A DNA stretch of 64,000 nucleotides, from NCBI RefSeq assembly GCF_036647415.1, contig NZ_JAVXKG010000008.1, positions 40,889 to 104,888 on the forward strand, in the 5' to 3' direction. The number at the start of each line of letters is the position of its first letter. The first letter of the stretch is position 1. Of the stretch, positions 8,364-15,939 are shown piece after piece. Position numbers and translations under genes: made by a program. The stretch is from Empedobacter sp036647415. GTDB taxonomy: Bacteria > Bacteroidota > Bacteroidia > Flavobacteriales > Weeksellaceae. The notes below the pieces were generated by a model that saw only the letters and a program-made list of their open reading frames with translations, did not search any database and was not told the origin of the DNA.

Positions 8364-8380
8364 GGCAAAATTTATGCCAA
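8364..8380 (-). promoter_or_regulatory. Candidate sigma54 (-24/-12) promoter of the lipoprotein-FadL operon
   Basis: Read on the minus strand the sequence is TTGGCATAAATTTTGCC. The GG and GC dinucleotides are exactly ten bases apart, as the sigma54 consensus TGGCAy-r-N4-TTGCw requires. A start site about 12 bases downstream would give a leader of about 40 bases. The same bases also form a short dyad (GGCA-N7-TGCC), so a repressor site is an alternative. Confidence 0.4.
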
Positions 8381-8417
8381 GTAAAGATACAAAACTTATC
8401 AACAAATATAAAAGATT

Positions 8418-9896
8418 ATGGCAAAATTAACAACTCGTGCTGAGGATTACTCTAAATGGTACAATGAGCTTGTTGTAAAAGCGAATCTAGCTGAAAATTC
8501 TAAGGTTAGAGGTTGTATGGTGATAAAACCATACGGCTATGCTATTTGGGAAAAACTACAAGCAGAATTAGATAAAAGATTTAAAGAAACTGGTCATCAA
8601 AATGCTTATTTCCCCTTATTTGTTCCTAAAAGTTTATTTGAAGCTGAAGAGAAAAATGCGGAAGGTTTTGCAAAAGAATGTGCTGTAGTAACACATTATA
8701 GATTAAAAAATGATCCAGATAATAAAGGTAAATTAATTGTAGATCCTGATGCAAAATTAGAAGAAGAATTAATTGTTCGTCCTACTTCAGAAGCAATTAT
8801 TTGGAGTACGTATAAAAACTGGATTCAATCTTACCGTGATTTACCAATCTTAATCAATCAATGGGCAAATGTTGTACGTTGGGAGATGCGTACACGTTTA
8901 TTTTTGCGTACGGCAGAGTTTTTATGGCAAGAAGGACATACGGCACACGAAACACGTGAAGAAGCAATTGTAGAAGCAAAACAAATGCAAGATGTTTATG
9001 CTGATGTTGTCGAAAATTTTATGGCAATTCCAGTTGTGAAAGGTTATAAAACAGAATCTGAACGTTTTGCTGGTGCTGATGATACGTATACTATTGAGGC
9101 TTTGATGCAAGATGGTAAAGCATTACAAGCTGGTACTTCTCACTTTTTAGGTCAAAACTTTGCGAAAGCTTTTGATGTAAAGTTTACAAGTAAAGAAGGA
9201 AAACAAGAATATGTATGGGCAACATCTTGGGGAGTTTCTACTCGTTTGATGGGAGCATTAATTATGACACATTCTGATGATTTAGGATTGGTTTTACCTC
9301 CGAAATTAGCGCCAATACAAGTTGTTGTTGTACCAATTTATAAAACAGAAGAACAATTAGAAGAAATTCGTAATGTTGTAGATAAATTTTCTGGTGAATT
9401 AAAAGCGAAAGGAATCTCTATCAAATTTGATGATGATGAACAAGCTAAACCAGGTTGGAAATTTGCAGAATACGAATTGAAAGGTGTTCCTGTACGAATT
9501 GCAATTGGACCAAAAGATTTAGAAAAAGGTCAAGTTGAGGTTGCTCGTCGTGATACGTTAGAGAAACAATTTATTTCATTAGATAATGTAGGAACAGAGG
9601 TTGCACAATTATTAGAAGATATTCAAGCTAATTTATACAACCGTGCTTTAGATTATCGTGATACTCATATTACAGAGGCAACAGATTTTACTGAATTTAA
9701 AGAAATTTTAGATAATAAAGGAGGATTTATTTCTGCTTTATGGGACGGAACGGAAGAAACGGAAGAGGCAGTGAAAAATGCAACAAAAGCGACAATTCGT
9801 TGTATTCCTCAAGCATTTGAAACACCAACAGAAGGTATTGATATATTTTCTGGAAAACCTGCAAAATATAGAGTTTTATATGCAAAAGCATATTAA
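8418..9896 (+). CDS. proS: Prolyl-tRNA synthetase (archaeal/eukaryal-type)
   Basis: Class II aminoacyl-tRNA synthetase that attaches proline to tRNA-Pro in the cytosol; 492 residues. It is the shorter form lacking the editing insertion found in the E. coli-type enzyme. Class II motif 2 is visible (RWEMRTRLFLRTAEFLWQEGH), preceded by RPTSEAIIW, and motif 3 is around GVSTRLMGALIM. The anticodon-binding domain follows (PIQVVVVPIY onwards), with a C-terminal extension ending in KYRVLYAKAY, typical of this type. The first ATG gives the usual start MAKLTTRAEDYSKWYNELV. Monocistronic, ended by a bidirectional terminator. Confidence 0.95.
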   Translation: MAKLTTRAEDYSKWYNELVVKANLAENSKVRGCMVIKPYGYAIWEKLQAELDKRFKETGHQNAYFPLFVPKSLFEAEEKNAEGFAKECAVVTHYRLKNDPDNKGKLIVDPDAKLEEELIVRPTSEAIIWSTYKNWIQSYRDLPILINQWANVVRWEMRTRLFLRTAEFLWQEGHTAHETREEAIVEAKQMQDVYADVVENFMAIPVVKGYKTESERFAGADDTYTIEALMQDGKALQAGTSHFLGQNFAKAFDVKFTSKEGKQEYVWATSWGVSTRLMGALIMTHSDDLGLVLPPKLAPIQVVVVPIYKTEEQLEEIRNVVDKFSGELKAKGISIKFDDDEQAKPGWKFAEYELKGVPVRIAIGPKDLEKGQVEVARRDTLEKQFISLDNVGTEVAQLLEDIQANLYNRALDYRDTHITEATDFTEFKEILDNKGGFISALWDGTEETEEAVKNATKATIRCIPQAFETPTEGIDIFSGKPAKYRVLYAKAY

Positions 9897-9929
9897 AATT
9901 TAAAATACATTAAGACGGAAAAACTTTCC

Positions 9930-9970
9930 AAAATAGAAAAGGAGCTATTAATTAGCTCCTTTTCTATTTT
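9930..9970. terminator. Bidirectional intrinsic terminator, overlapping the end of a convergent gene
   Basis: An 18-bp perfect stem (9930-9947 with 9953-9970) with loop TTAAT; the core is AAAGGAGCTA / TAGCTCCTTT. It ends proS on the plus strand. The right arm encodes the last residues of the Spy-like gene on the minus strand, whose stop codon lies in the loop. Confidence 0.85.
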
Positions 9971-10277
9971 GATGTTTTTTAGCGTGTAATTCTTTTAATT
10001 TTGCTTTTTGTTCTGGCGTAAAAATTGTACTTATTTCGTCAAATTCTTTTTTACGAACTTCCTTCATTTTACGTTTCAATTCCAGTTTTTCATCTTTGTA
10101 ACTGTCTTCAATTTGTTTGATTTTGATTACTTGAGCATCACTCAAATTCAAATCTTTTTTTAATTCTTGAAGTTTTTGTTCTCTCGAAACATCATTATTT
10201 CTGTCTTGTGCACTAACTGCAGTTAATGTAAAAGCAAACAATCCGATACTTAAGTATTTATAAATTCTATTTTTCAT
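9948..10277 (-). CDS. Spy/CpxP-like periplasmic protein
   Basis: A 109-residue exported protein with the start at 10277 (MKNRIYKYLSIGLF). The longer frame to 10316 is rejected because it adds a hydrophilic stretch before the signal peptide. The signal peptide ends at about AVSAQ, residue 24. The mature part is all helical, with LNLSDAQVIKIKQIEDSY and a second copy of the helix pattern around STIFTPEQKAKLKELHAKK. These resemble the LTxxQ repeats of the Spy/CpxP periplasmic chaperones and metal sensors. The last seven residues are encoded within the proS terminator stem. The gene is divergent from the TonB-dependent receptor, with a 13-bp inverted repeat in the shared region. Confidence 0.75.
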   Translation of the reverse strand: MKNRIYKYLSIGLFAFTLTAVSAQDRNNDVSREQKLQELKKDLNLSDAQVIKIKQIEDSYKDEKLELKRKMKEVRKKEFDEISTIFTPEQKAKLKELHAKKHQNRKGAN

Positions 10278-10326
10278 AACAATCAATTTAATATTTTGTG
10301 TACGTTCTTTTGACATCGATCGTGTA

Positions 10327-10460
10327 AAAAGGTTTAATCTAAGAAATGTTAATTTTTGTTTTTTTACATGACAATAAAAGATAAGAGTTGTAACATCTGA
10401 TAAAAAGTGACGACTGATAAAATTAATATTAAATATTTTTTGAAATCGATTAAACCTTTT
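10327..10460. repeat. 13-bp inverted repeat in a divergent promoter region
   Basis: AAAAGGTTTAATC (10327-10339) and its exact complement GATTAAACCTTTT (10448-10460) lie 108 bases apart between the Spy-like gene and the TonB-dependent receptor gene. This could be a pair of operators for one regulator or arms of a long hairpin. The rest of the region is plain A+T-rich DNA without an exact TAnnTTTG box. Confidence 0.55.
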
Positions 10461-10520
10461 CCAAAAAGGATTGTCAAACTATTTAGTAAAATTTTAAACT
10501 ACAAAAGAAAAATTAAACAA

Positions 10521-13073
10521 ATGAGGTTAAGAAATTTATTTGCTTTAATGTTTATCTGTGTTTGTGCAAGTATAAATGCGCAAGAGCTTTTAAAGATTAA
10601 AGGAAAAGTCTTATCGAGTGACAACAAGCCAGTTGAGTATACGACAATTTCGCTTGAAAGTACCGAAGAAGGAGTTGTTGCAGAAGGAGCAACAGATGCA
10701 AAAGGAGATTTTGTGATAGAAGCAAAAGCTGGTCATTATATTTTAGTAATAGAGCCATTAGGATATGATTTGATTCAAAAAGATATTGATTTAACTTCAG
10801 CTTTAGATTTAGGAACTTTTAAAGTAAAAACAGAGCAAACTGTATCTCTTGGAGCGGCTGTTGTTACGGCAGAAAAACCAATTTATAAAGTAGAATTGGA
10901 TAAAAAAGTTTACGATATGGCAAATGATCCAATGTCAAAAGGTCAAACTTTATCAGATGCTTTGGCGAATGTGCCATCTGTACAAGTAGATGCAGAAGGT
11001 AATGTGTCGTTAAGAGGAAATGATAATGTAAAGTTTTTGATTGATGGAAAACCATCTGGAATGTTAGGTGTTTCGGATGTTGCTGAAGCGTTGAAAAATA
11101 TTCCTGCAGAAAATGTAGAACGTATAGAGTTGGTTACAAATCCATCTGCACGTTATGAAGCTTCTGGTTCTGCTGGTATTATTAATATTGTTCTTAAAAA
11201 AGGTACAAATACAGGATTTAACGGTTCTGCTACTATAAATGGAGGAATTCCAGAAACAGCAGGTGCTAATGTTAACTTAAATTATAAAACAACAAAATAT
11301 AATCTTTACACAACTTTAGGAACACGTTATGCAAACAATGAAGGTGGTGGAAGTGCTTTGTTAACAAGTTTTAAAAATAATTTAATCACAGATATTAGAA
11401 AAACAGATACAGAACGCGAACGTATTCGTCGTAATTATAATATACGTCTAGGAGGAGAATATTATTTAGATGATAAAAATACAATTGGTGCTTCTGCAGG
11501 TTATCGTTACAATAATGGAAATAATATTAGTAATGTAGACTATTTTTATTATGATCCGAATTGGATGTTAACAGACAATACATCTCGAATAGAGAATGAA
11601 AAAGAGATTGAAAGTAACTTTGATGCAGATTTTAACTATAAACATGCATTTGATAAAAAAGGACACGAATTAGTTTTTACAGGACGCTATTCTTATAGTA
11701 AAGAAGATGAAAATGGTAGAATTAATGAGTTTAATAATCAAAATGCAATTACCGATCGTGAAAATACATATAGTTTAGAAAAACAAAATACACTTGTTTT
11801 TACAACAGATTATGTGAAACCAATCGGAGAAAAAGGAAAGTTTGAATTAGGAGCTCGTGCAGATTTTAACAATACAAAAACAAATAGTGGAAATGATATT
11901 GTTGATAATAATAACGGAACACTAACTCCAAAACCAGGCTTTTTAGCTAATATAGATAACCAACAAAATGTATACGCAGCTTATGCACAATATGGAAATG
12001 CAATTGGCGAAAAATTTCAATACTTTGCAGGTTTACGTGTAGAAAGTTCGGATATCAGTATAAAGGATTATACAAACAATACAACTATCGAGAAAAAATA
12101 CACTGATTTATTTCCAACCTTAACGTTGAATTATAAGTTTACAGATAAGAAAGAATTACAATTAAGTTATTCTCGTAGAATTCGTCGTCCAATGGGTTTC
12201 ATGTTAATGCCATTTTTCTCAAGTCTTAATGATAAAGATATCAGAAAAGGAAATCCAGATTTAAATCCAACATATACAAATTCGTTAGAATTATCTTACA
12301 TCGCTACAGTAGGTAAATTAATGGTAACACCAACATTATTTTATCAAAGAACAACAGATATGATTAATGATTTTCAACGAAGAAATAATATTTTAGTTGG
12401 TCAAGATTCTATAACAGGATTAGATAAATATGATAAATCATTTATCACAAAACCAGTAAATATTGGAAATGAAGATCGTTATGGATTAGATTTAACAACA
12501 ACGTATCGCCCATATAAATGGTGGAATTTAATGCTTAATGTTAATCTATTTGGATATAAAAGAACAGGAGTTTATTCAGAAACAAATAATGATTATTTAA
12601 ATCCAGCAACAGGAAATGTAGAAACAAAAACAGATACACAAGATTTTTCTGGAGACGGATTTAGTTCTCGTGGTCGTTTATCATCAAGCTTTACATTACC
12701 AGCAGATTTTAAAATACAAGTTGCAGGTAATTATATGGGAAGTATAAAAACGGCACAACAAAAATCAGAAGATAATTTATCGATGGATTTTTCGATGTCA
12801 AAAGATTTATTGAATAAGAGAGCAACCATAACATTCAATATTCGTGATGTATTTGATAGTAGAAAACGTGAAATGACAAATTATTTAGAGGATTTATCAG
12901 AAAACACAAGTTCTACAAATTATAATAGCATGCGTTGGATGAAAAGATCTTTCAATTTATCATTTACATATCGCTTTAAAGCATCAAATGAAAAAGAGCA
13001 ACGTGGAAAGCGTCCTGATGGAGGTGAAGAAATGGGAGGAGGTGAAGATATACCAATGCCAGCAGCTTCTTAG
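10521..13073 (+). CDS. TonB-dependent receptor (outer-membrane beta-barrel family)
   Basis: An 850-residue predicted outer-membrane receptor. I place the start at 10521 (MRLRNLFALMF) because it begins a clean signal peptide ending at ASINAQ; the frame continues upstream to 10407 but only adds a Lys-rich stretch. Domains in order: signal peptide, carboxypeptidase-regulatory-like beta domain (about 20-105, IKGKVLSSDNKPVEY), TonB plug (about 110-225, with VPSVQVDAEGNVSLRG and NVKFLIDGKP), and a long beta barrel of the OMP_b-brl type. A Gly/Glu/Pro tail (GGEEMGGGEDIPMPAAS) follows the barrel, which is unusual because barrels normally end in an aromatic residue. No SusD partner is adjacent, so the substrate is open. 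Confidence 0.88.
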   Translation: MRLRNLFALMFICVCASINAQELLKIKGKVLSSDNKPVEYTTISLESTEEGVVAEGATDAKGDFVIEAKAGHYILVIEPLGYDLIQKDIDLTSALDLGTFKVKTEQTVSLGAAVVTAEKPIYKVELDKKVYDMANDPMSKGQTLSDALANVPSVQVDAEGNVSLRGNDNVKFLIDGKPSGMLGVSDVAEALKNIPAENVERIELVTNPSARYEASGSAGIINIVLKKGTNTGFNGSATINGGIPETAGANVNLNYKTTKYNLYTTLGTRYANNEGGGSALLTSFKNNLITDIRKTDTERERIRRNYNIRLGGEYYLDDKNTIGASAGYRYNNGNNISNVDYFYYDPNWMLTDNTSRIENEKEIESNFDADFNYKHAFDKKGHELVFTGRYSYSKEDENGRINEFNNQNAITDRENTYSLEKQNTLVFTTDYVKPIGEKGKFELGARADFNNTKTNSGNDIVDNNNGTLTPKPGFLANIDNQQNVYAAYAQYGNAIGEKFQYFAGLRVESSDISIKDYTNNTTIEKKYTDLFPTLTLNYKFTDKKELQLSYSRRIRRPMGFMLMPFFSSLNDKDIRKGNPDLNPTYTNSLELSYIATVGKLMVTPTLFYQRTTDMINDFQRRNNILVGQDSITGLDKYDKSFITKPVNIGNEDRYGLDLTTTYRPYKWWNLMLNVNLFGYKRTGVYSETNNDYLNPATGNVETKTDTQDFSGDGFSSRGRLSSSFTLPADFKIQVAGNYMGSIKTAQQKSEDNLSMDFSMSKDLLNKRATITFNIRDVFDSRKREMTNYLEDLSENTSSTNYNSMRWMKRSFNLSFTYRFKASNEKEQRGKRPDGGEEMGGGEDIPMPAAS

Positions 13074-13103
13074 TATTTAGTACATCTAAGAAATCAATAA
13101 AAT

Positions 13104-13135
13104 AAAAAAAGGTTAGCAATTTGCTAACCTTTTTT
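13104..13135. terminator. Bidirectional intrinsic terminator
   Basis: Stem GGTTAGCAA / TTGCTAACC, extended by A and T runs to about 15 bp. It ends the receptor gene and the convergent mscL transcript. Confidence 0.85.
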
Positions 13136-13153
13136 AGTTGAATAAAACTTTAT

Positions 13154-13591
13154 TTATTGTTTCTCTTTTAATAAATCTCTAATTTGTGCTAATAACTCTT
13201 CTTGAGTTGGACCTGCTGGAGCAGCTTCCTCTTCCGATTTTTTCATTTTATTGATTGTTTTCACCATTAGAAAAACAACAAATGCAAGAAGAATAAAGTT
13301 GATAGCAACAGTAATAAAATTACCATACGCAAAAATAGCAGCATCAGGAGCAATTTCCTTCGCTTTTGCTAATGTAGATCCTGCAGGAATACTTTCAGCA
13401 CCTTTACCTATTGCATAATAAATACTACTAAAATCTGGTTTACCAGCAATTGCCGCAACAATTGGCATAATCAAGTCATCTATAACGCTAGTAACAATTT
13501 TACCAAAAGCACCACCGATGATTACACCGACTGCTAAGTCAAAAGCATTTCCTTTAACTGCAAATTCTTTAAATTCTTTTAAAAATCCCAT
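13154..13591 (-). CDS. mscL: Large-conductance mechanosensitive channel MscL
   Basis: Homopentameric inner-membrane channel that opens under membrane tension to release solutes on osmotic downshock. The 145 residues show the N-terminal amphipathic helix (MGFLKEFKEFAVKGN), TM1 with the Gly/Ala pore pattern (AVGVIIGGAFGKIVTSV), the DLIMPIVA segment, a periplasmic loop (about 52-85), TM2 (FITVAINFILLAFVVFLMV) and a charged cytoplasmic helix (EELLAQIRDLLKEK). Length is normal for the family. It is the last gene of the yidD-lgt-mscL run. Confidence 0.95.
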   Translation of the reverse strand: MGFLKEFKEFAVKGNAFDLAVGVIIGGAFGKIVTSVIDDLIMPIVAAIAGKPDFSSIYYAIGKGAESIPAGSTLAKAKEIAPDAAIFAYGNFITVAINFILLAFVVFLMVKTINKMKKSEEEAAPAGPTQEELLAQIRDLLKEKQ

Positions 13592-13630
13592 AAGTCTAAA
13601 TTTATTTCAATGTTTGTATAATAATTTATT

Positions 13631-14527
13631 TTAGTTTGATTGTGTTGTATCTATTCTGTTTTTTGAAGAAACAAATAAGTAAATTCCGATTAACATAAAA
13701 GGAATACTCAAAACTTGTCCGTTGTTTAATCCAATATTTAATGCTTGTGCAATAGCTTCTTCTCCTTGGTTTTCTTTGTAAAATTCTACAATGAAACGTA
13801 TTAAAAATAAGAAAAATAAGAATATTCCTAACAAAGCACCTAAATTTTTTCTTTTTTCTGTTTTATTATAAGCATATAACATAACAAAGCCTAAGATAAT
13901 ATAACCAATTGCTTCGTAAATTTGAGCTGGATGGCGCGGTACAACTTCTCCGTAACCGCTACTTTGTTGATGAAATTTAACCGCCCAAGAAACAGCAGTT
14001 TCTTTTCCAACAATTTCTGAATTGTAAAAATTACCAATTCGTACAGCAGCGCCTCCAAAAGGAACAACAACAGCAATACGATCTAATAACCAAAGTACAT
14101 TTCTTTTCAGATATTTACGGCTAAATAAATAAGAAGAAATAATAACACCAAGAGCAGCACCATGACTTGCTAATCCACTAAAACCAACAAATTCGTAATT
14201 TTGTAATAAACCAAAAAAAGCAGATTCACCTGGTGCATGTTGCACTGGTAAAAAAACTTCAATCGGTCTTTCTATAAAAGCAGACGGATCATAAAATAAA
14301 TATTCACCTAATCTTGCTCCTGCAATAGCACCAATAAATGTGTAAAGAAATAATGGGTCTAATAATTCTTTCTTTTGATTCTCTTTTTTAAATATCTTCG
14401 ACATCAAATACCACCCAATTATAAAGGCAACTATCCAACATAAACTATAAATATGCACTTTAAATCCTCCTAATTCAAACAAATAAGGTTTCGGATCCCA
14501 ATCGATATACGCTATTAAATTTATCAT
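13631..14527 (-). CDS. lgt: Prolipoprotein diacylglyceryl transferase
   Basis: Inner-membrane enzyme that transfers diacylglycerol from phosphatidylglycerol to the lipobox cysteine of prolipoproteins, the first step of lipoprotein maturation. 298 residues with about seven membrane segments. The family's signature region is visible (GGAAVRIGNFYNSEIVG, with the conserved Arg, Asn and Glu), together with GARLGEYLFYD and the C-terminal RFIVEFYKENQ. It overlaps yidD by four bases, a common sign of translational coupling. The many lipoproteins in this window are its clients. Confidence 0.95.
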   Translation of the reverse strand: MINLIAYIDWDPKPYLFELGGFKVHIYSLCWIVAFIIGWYLMSKIFKKENQKKELLDPLFLYTFIGAIAGARLGEYLFYDPSAFIERPIEVFLPVQHAPGESAFFGLLQNYEFVGFSGLASHGAALGVIISSYLFSRKYLKRNVLWLLDRIAVVVPFGGAAVRIGNFYNSEIVGKETAVSWAVKFHQQSSGYGEVVPRHPAQIYEAIGYIILGFVMLYAYNKTEKRKNLGALLGIFLFFLFLIRFIVEFYKENQGEEAIAQALNIGLNNGQVLSIPFMLIGIYLFVSSKNRIDTTQSN

Positions 14528-14760
14528 TCTTTTTTGTTTTTAGGAACTGGGTCATAGCCATGTCCGCCCCACGGATGACAACGCCCAATTCGTTTTGTTC
14601 CAAGCCACAAACCTTTTAGTAGACCATGCTCTTTTAATGCTTCAATCATATACGATGAGCAAGTTGGTTGATACCTACAATTACTTCCCATCCACGGAGA
14701 AATAGCAAGTTGATAAAAACGAACGAAAAGAATAAATGGTTTTACCAAAAAATTGTTCAT
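14524..14760 (-). CDS. yidD: Membrane protein insertion efficiency factor YidD
   Basis: A 78-residue member of the YidD family, which aids YidC-dependent insertion of inner-membrane proteins. The diagnostic motif is clear: a membrane-surface helix (FVRFYQLAISPW), then RYQPTCSSYMIEALKEHG and the Cys/His-rich end RIGRCHPWGGHGYDPVP. The N-terminus fits the family, so the ATG at 14760 is secure. A -7 promoter box ends only four bases before this ATG, which suggests a leaderless transcript. First gene of the yidD-lgt-mscL run. Confidence 0.94.
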   Translation of the reverse strand: MNNFLVKPFILFVRFYQLAISPWMGSNCRYQPTCSSYMIEALKEHGLLKGLWLGTKRIGRCHPWGGHGYDPVPKNKKE

Positions 14761-14764
14761 TAGA

Positions 14765-14772
14765 CAAAGTTA
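14765..14772 (-). promoter_or_regulatory. -7 box of the yidD promoter (leaderless candidate)
   Basis: On the minus strand TAACTTTG matches TAnnTTTG exactly and is followed by TCTA and the ATG of yidD. Since initiation usually falls several bases downstream of the box, the transcript would start at or next to the start codon. Confidence 0.5.
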
Positions 14773-14787
14773 ATCAATCAACGAAAT

Positions 14788-14834
14788 AAAAAAAGAATCA
14801 ACTCTAAAGTTTTATCCGCTTTTGGAGTTGATTC
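14788..14834 (-). terminator. Intrinsic terminator of the thioredoxin-like gene
   Basis: Stem GAATCAACTC (14795-14804) with GAGTTGATTC (14825-14834) and a 20-base loop; read leftwards it is followed by a run of T. Confidence 0.8.
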
Positions 14835-14856
14835 CGTTTATTTTATAAGTAAAAAA

Positions 14857-15363
14857 TTATTTTTTAATGTAAGATGCAGGATCTAATGCTTTGTAAGACC
14901 AGCCTTGTAAAAACTCTAACACAACTTTCGGATCATGTCCTTTTACTTCTTTACTCTCTAAATAAGCCGAATTCTGTGTGTGAATTAAATTTCCTTTTCC
15001 ATCTAAAATAACAAAAACAGGAAATCCAAAACGTTCCGGATGATTTAGTGCTGCTAAAGTTGCTTCATTTTTATTTTTAGGCGAATAATTTACATGCACA
15101 ACTTCGTAGTTATTGGCAATATAATTTTTTACGTCTTCATTTTCTTTTGTCAACTTATCAAACATAATACACCAAGCACACCAGTTTCCACCTATCTGTA
15201 ACAAAACATGTTTTTTTTCGGCAGACGCTTTTTGTACAGCATTCGCAATGTCTACTTTCGGATTAGCTTCTTCGCTATAAATTTTTGGTTTTTCGGTCTG
15301 TTGACCAAAAGCAAAACTTAATGATAAAACCATTAAGCTTAAGAAAAGTGATAATTTCTTCAT
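14857..15363 (-). CDS. Secreted thioredoxin-like protein
   Basis: A 168-residue periplasmic thioredoxin-fold protein with a signal peptide ending at FAFGQ (residue 21). The redox motif is WCAWC (C62 and C65), followed by MFDKLTKENEDVKNYI as in the DsbD-gamma/SoxW-like DUF255 branch. The cis-proline region is FPVFVILDGKGN, and the C-terminus is VLEFLQGWSYK. It likely reduces or oxidises periplasmic disulfides; its partner is not evident nearby. It stands alone between terminators. An 8-bp inverted repeat sits right before its start codon. Confidence 0.87.
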   Translation of the reverse strand: MKKLSLFLSLMVLSLSFAFGQQTEKPKIYSEEANPKVDIANAVQKASAEKKHVLLQIGGNWCAWCIMFDKLTKENEDVKNYIANNYEVVHVNYSPKNKNEATLAALNHPERFGFPVFVILDGKGNLIHTQNSAYLESKEVKGHDPKVVLEFLQGWSYKALDPASYIKK

Positions 15364-15388
15364 TTCGATTCTAAATATTCAATCGAAA
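15363..15388 (-). promoter_or_regulatory. Inverted repeat at the start of the thioredoxin-like gene
   Basis: TTTCGATT (15363-15370) and AATCGAAA (15381-15388) are exact complements with a 10-base spacer, and the repeat begins at the start codon. The spacing of one helical turn suggests a dimeric regulator; a weak 5'-leader hairpin is the alternative. Confidence 0.45.
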
Positions 15389-15420
15389 ATACAATAAAAA
15401 ATTATGCCGAAATTAGTTTT

Positions 15421-15825
15421 CTACAAATTAATTAATCGATAACATGAATTTAATTTTTCTTGAACCGAATTAATCTCGTTTTTCTTTTCAAAACATGTTG
15501 AATTATTGATAATATTAATAGAAAATTTAGATTCAAATTCCAATCGATCCAATTCTATTTCATAAAAATTAATTTGATGATGTATTTGATTAAAATAATA
15601 ATTGACCAACTCCGAATACATTAATTTATATTCTTTATTAAGCTGTATAAATTCTACAAATTCCTGCGCTTCTATCAAAAACAAAATCATTTGTTTATTA
15701 ATTTCAGCTTGTTTGTCTTTTAACTCAATCTTTTTTAAATAATCTGTTGATAAAGTAATTTTATCACCCAAAAGTTGGTGTTTTCTTGTCAAAATCAACG
15801 CACATTCTAACGCTTTCTTCATCAT
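15421..15825 (-). CDS. Hypothetical small helical protein
   Basis: A 134-residue protein that I do not recognise. It lacks a signal peptide or membrane segment and appears almost entirely helical, rich in Leu, Ile, Glu, Lys, Asn and Tyr (for example YLKKIELKDKQAEINKQM). Two cysteines lie near the C-terminus. A second Met follows the first, so the start could be three bases later. Upstream, a near match to the -7 box (TTACTTTG on the minus strand, 15844-15851) makes expression plausible. No neighbour suggests a function. Confidence 0.6.
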   Translation of the reverse strand: MMKKALECALILTRKHQLLGDKITLSTDYLKKIELKDKQAEINKQMILFLIEAQEFVEFIQLNKEYKLMYSELVNYYFNQIHHQINFYEIELDRLEFESKFSINIINNSTCFEKKNEINSVQEKLNSCYRLINL

Positions 15826-15913
15826 CTTAATTTTTTATCTATCACAAAGTAAAATCATTAAAAAGACAAAACGTGTCGTCGAAAAAACACTTATTTTTTG
15901 ATGAAACTTTACC

Positions 15914-15921
15914 TAACTTTG
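15914..15921 (+). promoter_or_regulatory. -7 box of the rarA promoter; decides the start codon
   Basis: TAACTTTG is an exact TAnnTTTG match. It lies inside the longer open frame, so a transcript from here can only use the ATG at 15940. The nearest TTTG upstream (15897-15900) is 13 bases away, shorter than the usual spacer. Confidence 0.45.
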
Positions 15922-15939
15922 AAATCTAAACAAGATTTT

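Noticed and set aside
7112..8368. Annotation of the aromatic lipoprotein as a prolyl-tRNA synthetase or as starting at 8368
   Set aside because: No synthetase motif is present; the true proS is next door. The start at 8314 gives the signal peptide and lipobox.
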